Shown here in pieces: positions 19,352 through 28,618 of a stretch of 64,000 nucleotides of DNA. The position numbers and the translations under genes are program-made. Under the pieces are notes generated by a model. That model worked only from the letters and a program-made list of their open reading frames with translations. It had not been told where the DNA came from and made no database searches. Positions within the stretch are counted from its first letter, which is position 1. Each line of letters opens with the position of its first letter. This stretch comes from Coneutiohabitans sp964457925 (GTDB lineage Bacteria > Zhuqueibacterota > Zhuqueibacteria > Zhuqueibacterales > Zhuqueibacteraceae), in the NCBI GenBank assembly GCA_964457925.1, contig CAYWGH010000003.1, forward strand, positions 62,001-126,000. Direction: 5' to 3'.

Positions 19352-20206
19352 ATGTGGCAGGTTAAGACCAAGTATCTTTGCCATCTGTTGCTCGCCGGCG
19401 CTCTGCTCGGCCTGAGCTGTAACAAGAAAACCATGACCCAGGTGGAAAAGCCCGCGTGGGAAATTGCCGGCTGGCAGTTGATCTGGCACGATGAATTCGA
19501 CGGCCCCCAGATTGATTTATCCAAATGGGGGCATGAGGTGAATGCGCAGGGCGGCGGTAATAACGAATTACAGTACTACACGGCGCGTCCGGAAAACTCT
19601 TTCATCCAGAACGGCTCTCTGGTCATTCGCGCGCTGAAGGAAAATTACACCGGGCCCGAGGGCACGCGCGACTACACCTCCGCCCGACTGCGAACCTTAA
19701 ACAAGGGCGATTGGAAATACGGCCGCTTCGACATTCGCGCCAAACTGCCGGTGGGCCGCGGCCTGTGGCCGGCAATCTGGATGTTGCCCACGGATTGGGT
19801 CTATGGCGGTTGGGCCGCAAGCGGTGAAATCGACATTATGGAAATGCTGGGACACGATACGAAAACCGTGCATGGCACGCTGCACTACGGCGCGGCCTGG
19901 CCTGGCAATGTTCATACGGGAAAATCATTCACGCTGCCGCAAGGCGACTTCACCAAGGAGTTCCACACGTTCCGCCTCGATTGGGAGGAAAATGAATTCA
20001 AATGGTATGTTGACGATCAGCTTTACCAAACACAAACGCAATGGCATACCACAGGCAAGCCCTATCCCGCGCCATTCGATCAGCGTTTTCACATGCTGCT
20101 CAATCTAGCGGTGGGCGGCAACTGGCCAGGGAACCCGGACGCGAGCACGGTTTTCCCGCAAACGCTGACCGTGGATTATGTCCGCGTTTATCGTCGCGCG
20201 CCATGA
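19352..20206 (+). CDS. GH16 endo-beta-glucanase lipoprotein
   Basis: 284 residues. The lipoprotein signal ends in LGLSC (Cys around residue 23), so the protein is membrane-anchored. The GH16 fold opens with LIWHDEFDG and carries the signature GEIDIMEMLG with nucleophile Glu159 and acid/base Glu164. The M after DI (E-I-D-I-M-E, the beta-bulge form) is typical of laminarinase-type GH16 enzymes acting on beta-1,3- or mixed-linkage glucan. No CBM or T9SS tail is present; length is that of a bare catalytic domain. It begins 24 nt after the PorV-like gene, likely one transcript. Confidence 0.93.
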   Translation: MWQVKTKYLCHLLLAGALLGLSCNKKTMTQVEKPAWEIAGWQLIWHDEFDGPQIDLSKWGHEVNAQGGGNNELQYYTARPENSFIQNGSLVIRALKENYTGPEGTRDYTSARLRTLNKGDWKYGRFDIRAKLPVGRGLWPAIWMLPTDWVYGGWAASGEIDIMEMLGHDTKTVHGTLHYGAAWPGNVHTGKSFTLPQGDFTKEFHTFRLDWEENEFKWYVDDQLYQTQTQWHTTGKPYPAPFDQRFHMLLNLAVGGNWPGNPDASTVFPQTLTVDYVRVYRRAP

Positions 20207-20255
20207 CGCACATAAAATTCATTATCAGCAAAATTTTCATTCAAAGTCATCACGC

Positions 20256-21350
20256 ATGCGCCTCAGCCTCAATTTTGTTATCCTCGTTTTTGCCGCTCTC
20301 TCATTCACATTGATTTCTGCCTGCTCCAACGATTCCAATCCCGTTGCGCCCAAAAATGACGCGCCTCCCGATCCCTTTGCACAAAACGCCCGCTTGGGCC
20401 GGGGCATGAACTTGGGCAATGCCCTGGAAGCTCCGAACGAAGGCGACTGGGGCGTGACGCTCAAAAGCGAGTATTTTGATTGGATCAAGGGTGCGGGCTT
20501 CAACTCCGTGCGTATTCCCATCCGCTGGTCGACGCATGCCCTGACCAGCGCGCCCTATACCATTCATCCCAACTTCTTGCTGCGCGTCGATTGGGCTGTG
20601 ACGCAAGCGCTCTCCAGAAATCTGCCGGCCGTCATCAATATTCATCACTATGACGAGATCATGCAAGATCCTGCGGCGCATAAAGCGCGCTTTCTTGCCA
20701 TCTGGGAGCAATTGGCGAGGCATTATCGCGATCACTCCGGCGATCTCTTTTTTGAAATCCTTAATGAACCGAACGCCAACCTCACCACGACGATTTGGAA
20801 TCAGTATTTGCAAGAGGCCATTGCTGTTATTCGCGAGACCAATCCCACGCGAACGATCATTGTCGGCCCGGCTTTCTGGTACAATTCCAGCGCCCTCAAC
20901 AGCCTGGTGCTGCCCGCGGAAGATAAGAACATAATCGTTGCCGTGCACTTTTACAGCCCGTTTACCTTCACCCATCAAGGCGCGGATTGGGTTCCCGGCA
21001 GTAATGCCTGGCTCGGCACAACCTGGTCCGGAACGCCGGCAGAGCAACAAGCCATTCAAAACGAAATTACCCTCATCGCGAACTGGGGAATCACCAATAA
21101 TCGCCCCATGAATATTGGCGAATTTGGCGCGTACAGCGCGGCCGATATGAACTCGCGCGCGCGCTGGACCGCGTTCGTGGCGCGCACCGCTGAAGCCAAT
21201 GACATGAGCTGGCATTACTGGGAATTCATCGCCGGTTTCGGCGTGTATAATGCAACAACCAATGATTGGAATTACCCTCTGCTCAATGCGCTTATTCCCA
21301 AATCGCTTGCGCTAACCGGGCCTCACGAGTCCACGAACACGCGCCAGTAA
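20256..21350 (+). CDS. GH5 endoglucanase lipoprotein
   Basis: 364 residues from the ATG at 20256, which starts a lipoprotein signal (LISAC, Cys near residue 22). A start at 20178 would add 26 residues with no signal character and overlap the GH16 gene. The GH5 TIM barrel has GRGMNLGNALE, SVRIPIRW, acid/base Glu171 in ILNEPN and nucleophile Glu289 in NIGEFGA, as in subfamily 2/4/25-like endo-beta-1,4-glucanases. It is predicted to cut cellulose or mixed-linkage beta-glucan at the cell surface or in the periplasm. The gene is single-domain and sits between a GH16 and a second GH5 on the same strand. Confidence 0.9.
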   Translation: MRLSLNFVILVFAALSFTLISACSNDSNPVAPKNDAPPDPFAQNARLGRGMNLGNALEAPNEGDWGVTLKSEYFDWIKGAGFNSVRIPIRWSTHALTSAPYTIHPNFLLRVDWAVTQALSRNLPAVINIHHYDEIMQDPAAHKARFLAIWEQLARHYRDHSGDLFFEILNEPNANLTTTIWNQYLQEAIAVIRETNPTRTIIVGPAFWYNSSALNSLVLPAEDKNIIVAVHFYSPFTFTHQGADWVPGSNAWLGTTWSGTPAEQQAIQNEITLIANWGITNNRPMNIGEFGAYSAADMNSRARWTAFVARTAEANDMSWHYWEFIAGFGVYNATTNDWNYPLLNALIPKSLALTGPHESTNTRQ

Positions 21351-21376
21351 ACTCTCGCAATTTTTGAAAATTTTTT

Positions 21377-23425
21377 ATGCAAACGCGCGCTACTATTTTT
21401 GCCGCCTTGATTTTTTCCCTCGCGCCGGCATGCTTTGCGCAACTCCTGCGCGTGGACGGCAAAGAAATCGTCGATGCTGCGGGCAAGCCTGTTTTGTTGC
21501 GGGGTATCGGCCTCGGCGGCTGGCTGGTGCCGGAAGGATACATGCTGCACACGCCGGGCTATGGCTCGCCCACCTCGATTCGCAATATGATACAAGACTT
21601 GATTGGCGAGCAAGACACCAAAAAATTTTTCGAATACTATCGCGCCAACTACGTTGCTGAGAAAGACATTGAAAAAATTGCGGCGTGGGGATTCAACAGC
21701 ATTCGCCTGCCGTTTCACTATGAATTGCTTTCGCCACAAAACCAACCGGGCGTTTTTCTTGAAGAAGGTTTTCAATTGCTCGATTCACTCATTGCGTGGA
21801 GTAAGCGGCGGGGTTTGCATGTGATTCTTGACATGCATTGCGCGCCGGGCGGGCAGAATTCCAACAACATCAGCGACAGCGATGGTGAAGCCAAACTCTG
21901 GACCATGCCGGCCAATCAAGATCGCACGGTTGAGATTTGGAAAAAGATCGCCGAGCGTTATGCCGGTGAACCGTGGGTGGCAGGATATGATTTGTTGAAT
22001 GAGCCGGTGATGCCCGGCGGCTTCTCCAATCTGGACTTGCGCAACTTCTATCGCCGCCTGGCGCTCGCGATCAGAGAGGTTGATAACAATCACATTTTGT
22101 TTATCGAAGGTAGCAACTTTGCGACCGATTTCAGGGATTTGGCCCCGCCCTTGCTATATGGCTCCAACATCGTTTACAGCTTTCACAAATATTGGAATGA
22201 AACCACGCAAGCGACCATTCAGGATTATTTGAATCTGCGCAACAATTGGAATGTGCCGCTGTGGATGGGCGAGTCGGGCGAGAATTCGAATCCCTGGTTT
22301 TATGAAACCATCAAATTGCTGGAAGCAAACAATATCGGCTGGTGCTGGTGGACGCACAAAAAAATTCAAACCACCACCAGCCCGCTTTCCGCGCCCATCA
22401 CGCCGGATTATCAACGCGTGCTGGATTACTGGAACGGCAATGCCAGCAGGCCGGCTCAAGCGTTCGCGCGCGACGCGCTGTTCGGCATGGCGCAAAATCT
22501 GGCGCTGGAAAAATGCGAACCGCGTCCCGATGTTTTGCATGCGCTGTTCGACGCCGACTTCAATGTGCGCAGCAAACCTTTTGCGCCGCACAGCCTTCCC
22601 GGCGTTATCCCGGCCGTTGCGTATGACTTCGGAAACGTCGGAATCGCGTATCATGATCAAGACTATAAAAAAGTGCGTTGGGATGCCGATCAACCCTGGA
22701 ATTCGGGCGGCCAGTTTCGCAACGACGGTGTGGACATCGAGAAAAGCAGCGACGCGCAGGGCGCAGCCTACAACATCGGTTGGATTTCCGGCGGTGAATG
22801 GTTGAAATATACCGTCACAGTTACTCAAGCGGGTTTATATGATATTATCTTTCGCGTTGCCAGCTTGAACGGCGGCGGCGCGCTCAAACTTGCGCTGGAT
22901 GGTCAGGAGTTGATCCCCTCTCTCAGCATTCCACGAACAGGCGGCTGGCAAAACTGGAACGCAGTAAAATTCGAGAACTTGCCCTTGCCTGCCGGCGAGC
23001 GTGTCATGACAGTGCTCGCCTTGCGCGAAGGCTTCAATCTCAATCAAATGCAATTTTTGCTCAAATCCCCCAGCGCCGTCACGGACAATCCTGACGCCGC
23101 AGCGCCACGACAATATGTATTGGAGCAGAGTTTTCCCAATCCCATTTACAGATCAACAATGCAAGCCGGCAGGCAACAACGCAACGACGTCGCGATTACA
23201 ATTGGCTATGAATTGCCCGAGAAAACGCCGGTCACACTCAGAATATATGACCTCCTCGGCAGCGAAGTTGCAACACTTGCTGCGGACGCACAGAATGCCG
23301 GACGGCATACCTTCACCTGGAACGCCCGGAATGGCCTCGGCAGGCTTGTAGAACCCGGAATTTACTTTTATATTTTGCATGCCGGCAAACAACAACTCAA
23401 ACGAAAATTGCTGTTGTTGCCATAA
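21377..23425 (+). CDS. GH5 glucanase with CBM6-like module and T9SS tail
   Basis: 682 residues. Signal peptide (about 1-21), then a GH5 barrel (about 25-380) of exo-1,3-glucanase/endoglucanase style, recognised by GIGLGGWLVPEGYM. Acid/base is Glu209 (LLNEPVMPGG) and nucleophile Glu299 (WMGESGENSN). A CBM6-like domain (about 425-560) contains GWISGGEWLKYTVTV and a closing NLNQMQFLL. The C-terminal sorting domain (about 580-682) is diverged: QSFPNPIYRST replaces NYPNPFNPST, with a 15-residue insertion before the next strand. It still ends in the expected GIYFYILHAG and KRKLLLLP. It starts 26 nt after the previous GH5 stop. Confidence 0.88.
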   Translation: MQTRATIFAALIFSLAPACFAQLLRVDGKEIVDAAGKPVLLRGIGLGGWLVPEGYMLHTPGYGSPTSIRNMIQDLIGEQDTKKFFEYYRANYVAEKDIEKIAAWGFNSIRLPFHYELLSPQNQPGVFLEEGFQLLDSLIAWSKRRGLHVILDMHCAPGGQNSNNISDSDGEAKLWTMPANQDRTVEIWKKIAERYAGEPWVAGYDLLNEPVMPGGFSNLDLRNFYRRLALAIREVDNNHILFIEGSNFATDFRDLAPPLLYGSNIVYSFHKYWNETTQATIQDYLNLRNNWNVPLWMGESGENSNPWFYETIKLLEANNIGWCWWTHKKIQTTTSPLSAPITPDYQRVLDYWNGNASRPAQAFARDALFGMAQNLALEKCEPRPDVLHALFDADFNVRSKPFAPHSLPGVIPAVAYDFGNVGIAYHDQDYKKVRWDADQPWNSGGQFRNDGVDIEKSSDAQGAAYNIGWISGGEWLKYTVTVTQAGLYDIIFRVASLNGGGALKLALDGQELIPSLSIPRTGGWQNWNAVKFENLPLPAGERVMTVLALREGFNLNQMQFLLKSPSAVTDNPDAAAPRQYVLEQSFPNPIYRSTMQAGRQQRNDVAITIGYELPEKTPVTLRIYDLLGSEVATLAADAQNAGRHTFTWNARNGLGRLVEPGIYFYILHAGKQQLKRKLLLLP

Positions 23426-23454
23426 GGCCGATCATCTGACATGGCTATTTCCCT

Positions 23455-24999
23455 ATGAAAAAACGAGGTATGCGCGCGCAGCGTTATTTCAAAAAATATT
23501 CTGGCATCATGCACGTCGTTGGGTTCATCGCTTTTGTTTTTCTCGTGTCGTGCACCAAGCCGCGAGAGCAAATGCCGAGTGAAACCATCCTGGCGCGCAT
23601 TGGCGATAGAACTATTTCCGTGAATGAATTCATCCGTCGCGCCGAGTACACACCGCGTCCGGCCTATTGTCGCGGGGATGATTACATCCAGCGCAAGATC
23701 GTGCTCAACTCGCTCATCGCCGAAAAACTCCTGGCCCTGGAAGCGGGCGCAGACAACGAACTGACGCGCACGCCGGAGTATCAACTGTACGTGCAGGGCC
23801 GAAAAGAGCAGGCAATGCGGCAATGGCAATATCATCAAGAAGCGTATCAACGCGTTCAACTCGACACCAGCGAGATCAAAGCCGCCTATAACCTTGCGGG
23901 CAGGACTTATAAAATTGCCTACTACGCCCTCAAAGACAGCACCATTGCCAGGCTGATATCACAGGAAATGCAACGCGGCAATAAAACTTTTGAACAACTT
24001 TACAATGAAACCGGTTCATTGGAGGGCGTTCCGCAACGCGAAGTGGCGTGGGATTCACCGGAAGAGGAGGCCATTCACCAGGCGCTGTTCTCGGGCGAGT
24101 TGCAAAAAGGCCAGATCCTCGGGCCTTTGCCTGTTCGTGAGAATTCCTATGTGATGATGAAAATTTTGGGCTGGACGGATAAGGTTGCCGTTTCCGATAT
24201 GCAAATGCGGACACGCTGGAATGACGTCAAGGAAAATCTGACGCACAAAAAGGCCGGCAAGCTTTATGAACAGTATGCGGCCAGCGTCATGCGCGGCAAA
24301 ACACTGGAGTTTTCGCCGGCAACCTTTCGCAAAATGGTGGAAATTGTCGCGCCTTATTATTTAAAATCCTCCGAGGAAAAGCAAGCTGCGTTGCAGCAGC
24401 AATTCTGGGGTAACGAAAACGACGAGAATGTCCTGTCTCAAATGGGAACCAACGTGGATGCCATACTGGACGAGCCATTGTTCCGCATTGACGGCCAGGT
24501 TTGGACTGTGCGTGACGTGGAACGTGAAATCAAAGTACATCCTCTAGTTTTTAGAAAAAGAAAGCTTCAGCAAAGGGAATTTGCCGAGCAATTCAGACTC
24601 GCAATTGTTGATATGGTGCGTGATCGCTATCTCACGCAGGAGGCCTACAAAAAGGGCTACGATCAAGCGGAAGTCGTACAGCGCAATGTCGCCATGTGGC
24701 GAGACAATCTGCTGTTCTTGTATCAGCAAACCCAATACTTGAAATCGTTGGGCAAACAACACAACTTCAGCAAAGATTATTTGCAGATTATTGAAACAGA
24801 TTTAAATCCTTACCTGGACAGCCTGCAAGCGAAATATCACGATGTGATTGAGATCAACACCGATGCCTTTGAAAAAATAAAATTGACCGCCATTGACATG
24901 CTTGTTCTGCGGCGCAACGATCCCTTCCCAGTTGTGGTGCCAAGCTTTCCCGTCATTACCACAGACAACCGCCTGGATTACGGCCGCAAGATGAATTGA
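23455..24999 (+). CDS. SurA/PpiC-like peptidyl-prolyl isomerase lipoprotein
   Basis: 514 residues. The N-terminal signal ends in FLVSC, so it is probably a lipoprotein, although the positively charged segment before the hydrophobic core is long (ATG 23509 would give a shorter one). An N-terminal chaperone segment of SurA type follows (about 45-130, ARIGDRTISVNEFIRRAEY). A parvulin-like rotamase region (about 145-235) has QALFSGELQKGQILGPLPVRENSYVMMKI, and a helical C-terminal half follows. The family assists folding of outer-membrane and secreted proteins in the periplasm. Its place at the end of the CAZyme run suggests it serves these T9SS cargo proteins or the receptor. Rotamase activity is uncertain because the parvulin core is weakly conserved. 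Confidence 0.72.
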   Translation: MKKRGMRAQRYFKKYSGIMHVVGFIAFVFLVSCTKPREQMPSETILARIGDRTISVNEFIRRAEYTPRPAYCRGDDYIQRKIVLNSLIAEKLLALEAGADNELTRTPEYQLYVQGRKEQAMRQWQYHQEAYQRVQLDTSEIKAAYNLAGRTYKIAYYALKDSTIARLISQEMQRGNKTFEQLYNETGSLEGVPQREVAWDSPEEEAIHQALFSGELQKGQILGPLPVRENSYVMMKILGWTDKVAVSDMQMRTRWNDVKENLTHKKAGKLYEQYAASVMRGKTLEFSPATFRKMVEIVAPYYLKSSEEKQAALQQQFWGNENDENVLSQMGTNVDAILDEPLFRIDGQVWTVRDVEREIKVHPLVFRKRKLQQREFAEQFRLAIVDMVRDRYLTQEAYKKGYDQAEVVQRNVAMWRDNLLFLYQQTQYLKSLGKQHNFSKDYLQIIETDLNPYLDSLQAKYHDVIEINTDAFEKIKLTAIDMLVLRRNDPFPVVVPSFPVITTDNRLDYGRKMN

Positions 25000-25069
25000 G
25001 CCGTTCTTATTGTCAATTCGACTTTGCCTGCGCTCCCTGCAATCACACGGCTTCAACGCTCGCAACTCA

Positions 25070-27223
25070 TCACTTTGGCGCAAACGGAAACGATAAATCT
25101 TGATAGTATTGCAGCGTCTGCTGCGGCTCTTCTAAACCGGCGGGAATGGGGCGGCGTGAAAAAGTTTGGAAGTAGAGCACGCACGCGTTGCGCCACCACA
25201 CTGCTTCTTTTTCTTGAATCGCAAGCATGGCTTGCACGTGTTTAAAATTTTCTTCGTCGATCTTGCTGCGCAGCTTGCTCCACTCGCGTTGCATGTCGCG
25301 CACGCCCTCTACTCCGGCATAATAGCGGTAGCACAATTCTTCCCAAAGCGTTCTGCCGGATTTCATGCGATAGTCCCAACTGAGATGATGAAACCACAAC
25401 AAAAATTCTTCCGGGCAAGTCTCGGGCGAAGCGATTTTCTTCATCACCGATAAATAATACTGGCTCACGGCATTGCTGCCGGTTGCCGTGCGGTCGAAGC
25501 CGATGCCGTTGCTGTCGGCGCGGTGATAATAAACCGAAGTCCAATCCTCGCGATGCTTGTCTTTAATCCACGGCGCCGGGCCGTAATGATGATCCCAGCC
25601 CATGATGTGATGCAAGCCGAGCGGCGTCATGTAATTCACCGCGTGGTCGCGCGAGGCCATCATCATTTTTTTGATGGGTTGCACAACGGCAGTGTCGTTC
25701 GATAGCGTCGCGCGAATCCATTCTTCTGCAATTTGTTCCGCGCTCAACTCATGATCCCACGCCAAACGGCCATAGGCGTACCAATTCGCTTGCCCGAAAA
25801 GATGTCCGGTCCAATTGCGATCGGTGCCGGTATTCGCGACTCCGGCAATGCCCGAAATCGCGTGCCCTTCAAGCGAGCCATCGACGACCTTCGCGACCGT
25901 CGAGCCTGCGCCCTGCGCATAAGTATCCGCAGCGAGAACTTCTTTGAACAGCACGCCGAGATACACCAGATGCGTGCTGAATCCCAAATACTCCTGCGTG
26001 ATTTGAAACTCCATCATCAACGGCGTCTTCGGCATTGCGCCGAACAAAGGATGAAACGGCTCGCGCGGCTGAAAGTCTATCGGGCCGTTTTTAACTTGTA
26101 CCAACACATTGCCGCGAAACTTGCCGTCCAACGGCGTGAACTCATTATAAGCCTGCTTCGCGCGATCTTCCTTGATGTTGTTGTCATAAACAAACGCGCG
26201 CCACATCACCACGCCGCCGAAAGGCTTGAGCGCATCTGCTAACATATTCGCGCCATCCGCATGCGAGCGGCCATAATTCTGCGGGCCGGGCTGACCTTCG
26301 GAATTGGCCTTCACGAGAAAGCCGCCGAAGTCGGGAATCAGCGCATAGATTTCCTTTGTTTTATTTTTCCACCATTGCTGCACTTGCTCATCGAGCGGAT
26401 CAGAAACTTTCAAACCGCCGATGTCAATGGGCGCGCTGAAGCGAATCGACAAATAAACTTTGAGACCGTAAGGCCGGAACACGTTTGCCAGCGCCGCGAC
26501 TTTTTCGAGATAGTGCGGCGTCAAGATCAAAGCATTTGCATTGACATTGTTGAGCACGGTTCCGTTGATGCCGAGCGAGGCATTGGCGCGCGCGTAATCG
26601 CGATAATAGGGATGAATGTAGTCCGGCAGCTTGTGCCAATCCCACAAAGAAAATCCCGCATAGCCGCGTTCGACCGTGCGATTCAAATTATCCCAATGAT
26701 TGAGCACGCGCAGTTTTATCTTCGGAGAACTTGTAATCGCAAGATTCTCGATGGACTCATGCGTTTGCAACAGCCGCAAAAAGTGAAACACGCCGTACAG
26801 CACACCGACGTCGCTATTCGCCGTGATCAAGATCACTTTCTTTTTATCGAGCATCGTATTGAGAATAACAAAGCCCTCACTGTCGAGGCCTTTGAGTTTA
26901 TTCTCCAAGCTGCTTTCCGTCAGCGATGAAACATTGGAATAAACCGCTGCGACGATTGCGCCATCGTTTGCCGCTTTGAGATTCGGCACAGCAGCGCCGA
27001 GCAAACCATTCAAACCAGATTGCAACTCTTCTTTGGCAACCGCTAAAGTTGGAGAGTCGCCGACGCTCATCCAACCTGTAATCGCCCTTTTGTACGATTG
27101 CAATTTCTGCGGATTGGAAATCGCATCATACTTCAACCAAAGCCGGTAGCCGTCATCCGCGCGCAGACTGGCGGCTGCGATCAAAGCAAGAAGAATGATA
27201 GAGGTGAAAGTTGATCTTTTCAT
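25070..27223 (-). CDS. aguA: GH67 alpha-glucuronidase, exported
   Basis: 717 residues, the usual GH67 length, with a signal peptide (about 1-22). The N-terminal beta/alpha domain (about 30-150) is followed by the barrel with the family hallmark RVLNHWDNLNRTVERGYAG. The general acid is Glu309 in VKANSEGQPGP. The Asp/Glu pair equivalent to the catalytic base residues lies in NGPIDFQPREP and MEFQITQEYLG. The C-terminal helical domain (about 460-717) is complete. GH67 enzymes remove 4-O-methylglucuronic acid from the non-reducing end of xylo-oligosaccharides, usually after GH10 digestion. The neighbouring GH10 fits this order. No T9SS tail, so periplasmic action is likely. Confidence 0.92.
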   Translation of the reverse strand: MKRSTFTSIILLALIAAASLRADDGYRLWLKYDAISNPQKLQSYKRAITGWMSVGDSPTLAVAKEELQSGLNGLLGAAVPNLKAANDGAIVAAVYSNVSSLTESSLENKLKGLDSEGFVILNTMLDKKKVILITANSDVGVLYGVFHFLRLLQTHESIENLAITSSPKIKLRVLNHWDNLNRTVERGYAGFSLWDWHKLPDYIHPYYRDYARANASLGINGTVLNNVNANALILTPHYLEKVAALANVFRPYGLKVYLSIRFSAPIDIGGLKVSDPLDEQVQQWWKNKTKEIYALIPDFGGFLVKANSEGQPGPQNYGRSHADGANMLADALKPFGGVVMWRAFVYDNNIKEDRAKQAYNEFTPLDGKFRGNVLVQVKNGPIDFQPREPFHPLFGAMPKTPLMMEFQITQEYLGFSTHLVYLGVLFKEVLAADTYAQGAGSTVAKVVDGSLEGHAISGIAGVANTGTDRNWTGHLFGQANWYAYGRLAWDHELSAEQIAEEWIRATLSNDTAVVQPIKKMMMASRDHAVNYMTPLGLHHIMGWDHHYGPAPWIKDKHREDWTSVYYHRADSNGIGFDRTATGSNAVSQYYLSVMKKIASPETCPEEFLLWFHHLSWDYRMKSGRTLWEELCYRYYAGVEGVRDMQREWSKLRSKIDEENFKHVQAMLAIQEKEAVWWRNACVLYFQTFSRRPIPAGLEEPQQTLQYYQDLSFPFAPK

Positions 27224-27242
27224 TGTTCTTTTTGAAGTGGGG

Positions 27243-27321
27243 CCGCTGGAAAAATTTTCCAGCGGATAGAAGAACCCAACAGATGAAAAAGCATTATCAG
27301 TTGGGTTCTTCTATCCGCTGG
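27243..27321. repeat. Three-armed palindrome with perfect 22-bp stem
   Basis: The arms at 27259-27280 and 27300-27321 are perfect complements of 22 bp starting CCAGCGGATAGAAG. The left arm's first bases also pair with CCGCTGGAAAA (27243-27253) in an 11-bp palindrome centred on one base. Two hairpins therefore compete for the same segment. A sibling with two mismatches is at 34972-35037. It lies between the GH10 stop and the GH67 start; read on the minus strand it could end or attenuate transcription between the two. Confidence 0.75.
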
Positions 27322-27385
27322 AGGTTTTTCTTTTGGCGGATAATTTATTGAAGCGTGTTTTAAAATCATCTGCCATGATCAGCAC

Positions 27386-28522
27386 TTACTCTCCTCGCAC
27401 GATTTGAATCACCGCATCAAATGCGGGTTTGGGTTGCAGGTTGCGATCAAACAACAGCGAGTGCGCGGTTCTTCCCGGCACCGGCCAGTTGTTGTGCCAC
27501 GAGACACCGTCATGCACGCCCCAAAACGTGACGCGCGTGATTTTGTCGCGATGATTATAGAGCACGCGAAAAAAATCGCCGTATTGCTTCGCCAGCTTCG
27601 TTTGCACGGCCTCGGGCAAACCTTCCGTGTAAGGATTGAGTTCTTTCTGCAATGCATAATTGCGCGTAATCTCTGCACCCGTGTGTCCGCCGGGATCGGG
27701 CAGCACGTTGACGTCCATCTCGGTGATCATCACTTTCACGCCCAGCCCGGCATACGCGAGGATGCTTTCTTCCAATTCATCGAGCGGCGGATAATCCAAG
27801 CCCCAATGGCCTTGCATGCCGATGCCGTCCACGCGCACGCCTTTCGCTTGCAACTCGCGAACGAGACGAATCACGGTTTCGCGCTTGCCCTTATGCCACA
27901 TGTTATAATCGTTGTAATACAACTCCGCTTGCGGATCAGCGGCGCGCGCCCATTCGAAAGCCTTCTGCAAATAATCTTCGCCGACGATTTGCAGAAATTT
28001 GCTCTGCCGCATGCGGCCGTCGTCTTCCACCGCTTCGTTGATTACATCCCATCCGTGAACGCGGCCTTGATATCTGCCGACGACCGTGAAGATGTGATCC
28101 TTCATGCGCTGCAGCAGCGTTTCGCGATCAGCGGGCTTGCCGTCATCACCTTCAAAAACCCATCGCGGCGTTTGATTGTGCCAGATCAACGTGTGGCCGA
28201 CGATGAACATATTATTTTTTTCGCCGAACGCCACAAACGAATCCACCGGCGCAAAGTCATATCGTTCCGGCTCCGGGTGTATCCGCTCCCATTTCATGAT
28301 ATTCTCGGCCGTGATGCTGTTGAAATGCTTCTTCACCAGCTTGATCGTGTTCGTCTCCATTTGCGAAACTTGCTCGCGATTCACCGCTGCGCCGATGTAG
28401 AACGCATTCTTGAAAACTTCCTTCAATGCCGGTGTTGTGTTCTGCGAATGGCCCGTTGCAATCATGAGCATGGCGATGGCCGGCAATGATACAGCAGCTT
28501 TGACCAGGGTTCGAGTTTTCAT
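27386..28522 (-). CDS. GH10 endo-1,4-beta-xylanase
   Basis: 378 residues with a signal peptide (about 1-27). A complete GH10 barrel: NSITAENIMKWE, HTLIWHNQTPRW, acid/base Glu163 in DVINEAVEDDG and nucleophile Glu268 in MITEMDVNVLP, then WGVHDGVSW near the end. The enzyme cuts the xylan main chain. It has no CBM and no T9SS tail, so it probably acts in the periplasm on imported xylo-oligomers or is exported by another route. It is followed by the GH67 gene on the same strand, with the palindrome at 27243-27321 in the 162-nt gap. Confidence 0.94.
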   Translation of the reverse strand: MKTRTLVKAAVSLPAIAMLMIATGHSQNTTPALKEVFKNAFYIGAAVNREQVSQMETNTIKLVKKHFNSITAENIMKWERIHPEPERYDFAPVDSFVAFGEKNNMFIVGHTLIWHNQTPRWVFEGDDGKPADRETLLQRMKDHIFTVVGRYQGRVHGWDVINEAVEDDGRMRQSKFLQIVGEDYLQKAFEWARAADPQAELYYNDYNMWHKGKRETVIRLVRELQAKGVRVDGIGMQGHWGLDYPPLDELEESILAYAGLGVKVMITEMDVNVLPDPGGHTGAEITRNYALQKELNPYTEGLPEAVQTKLAKQYGDFFRVLYNHRDKITRVTFWGVHDGVSWHNNWPVPGRTAHSLLFDRNLQPKPAFDAVIQIVRGE

Positions 28523-28618
28523 AATCAGTATCCATTCGGTTGTTTCATTCCGCTGGGGTTTTGTTGCGATGAAACTATTTTTCAGCTCCCACTTTTTCTC
28601 ACCAGAATCGCCTAGCGC

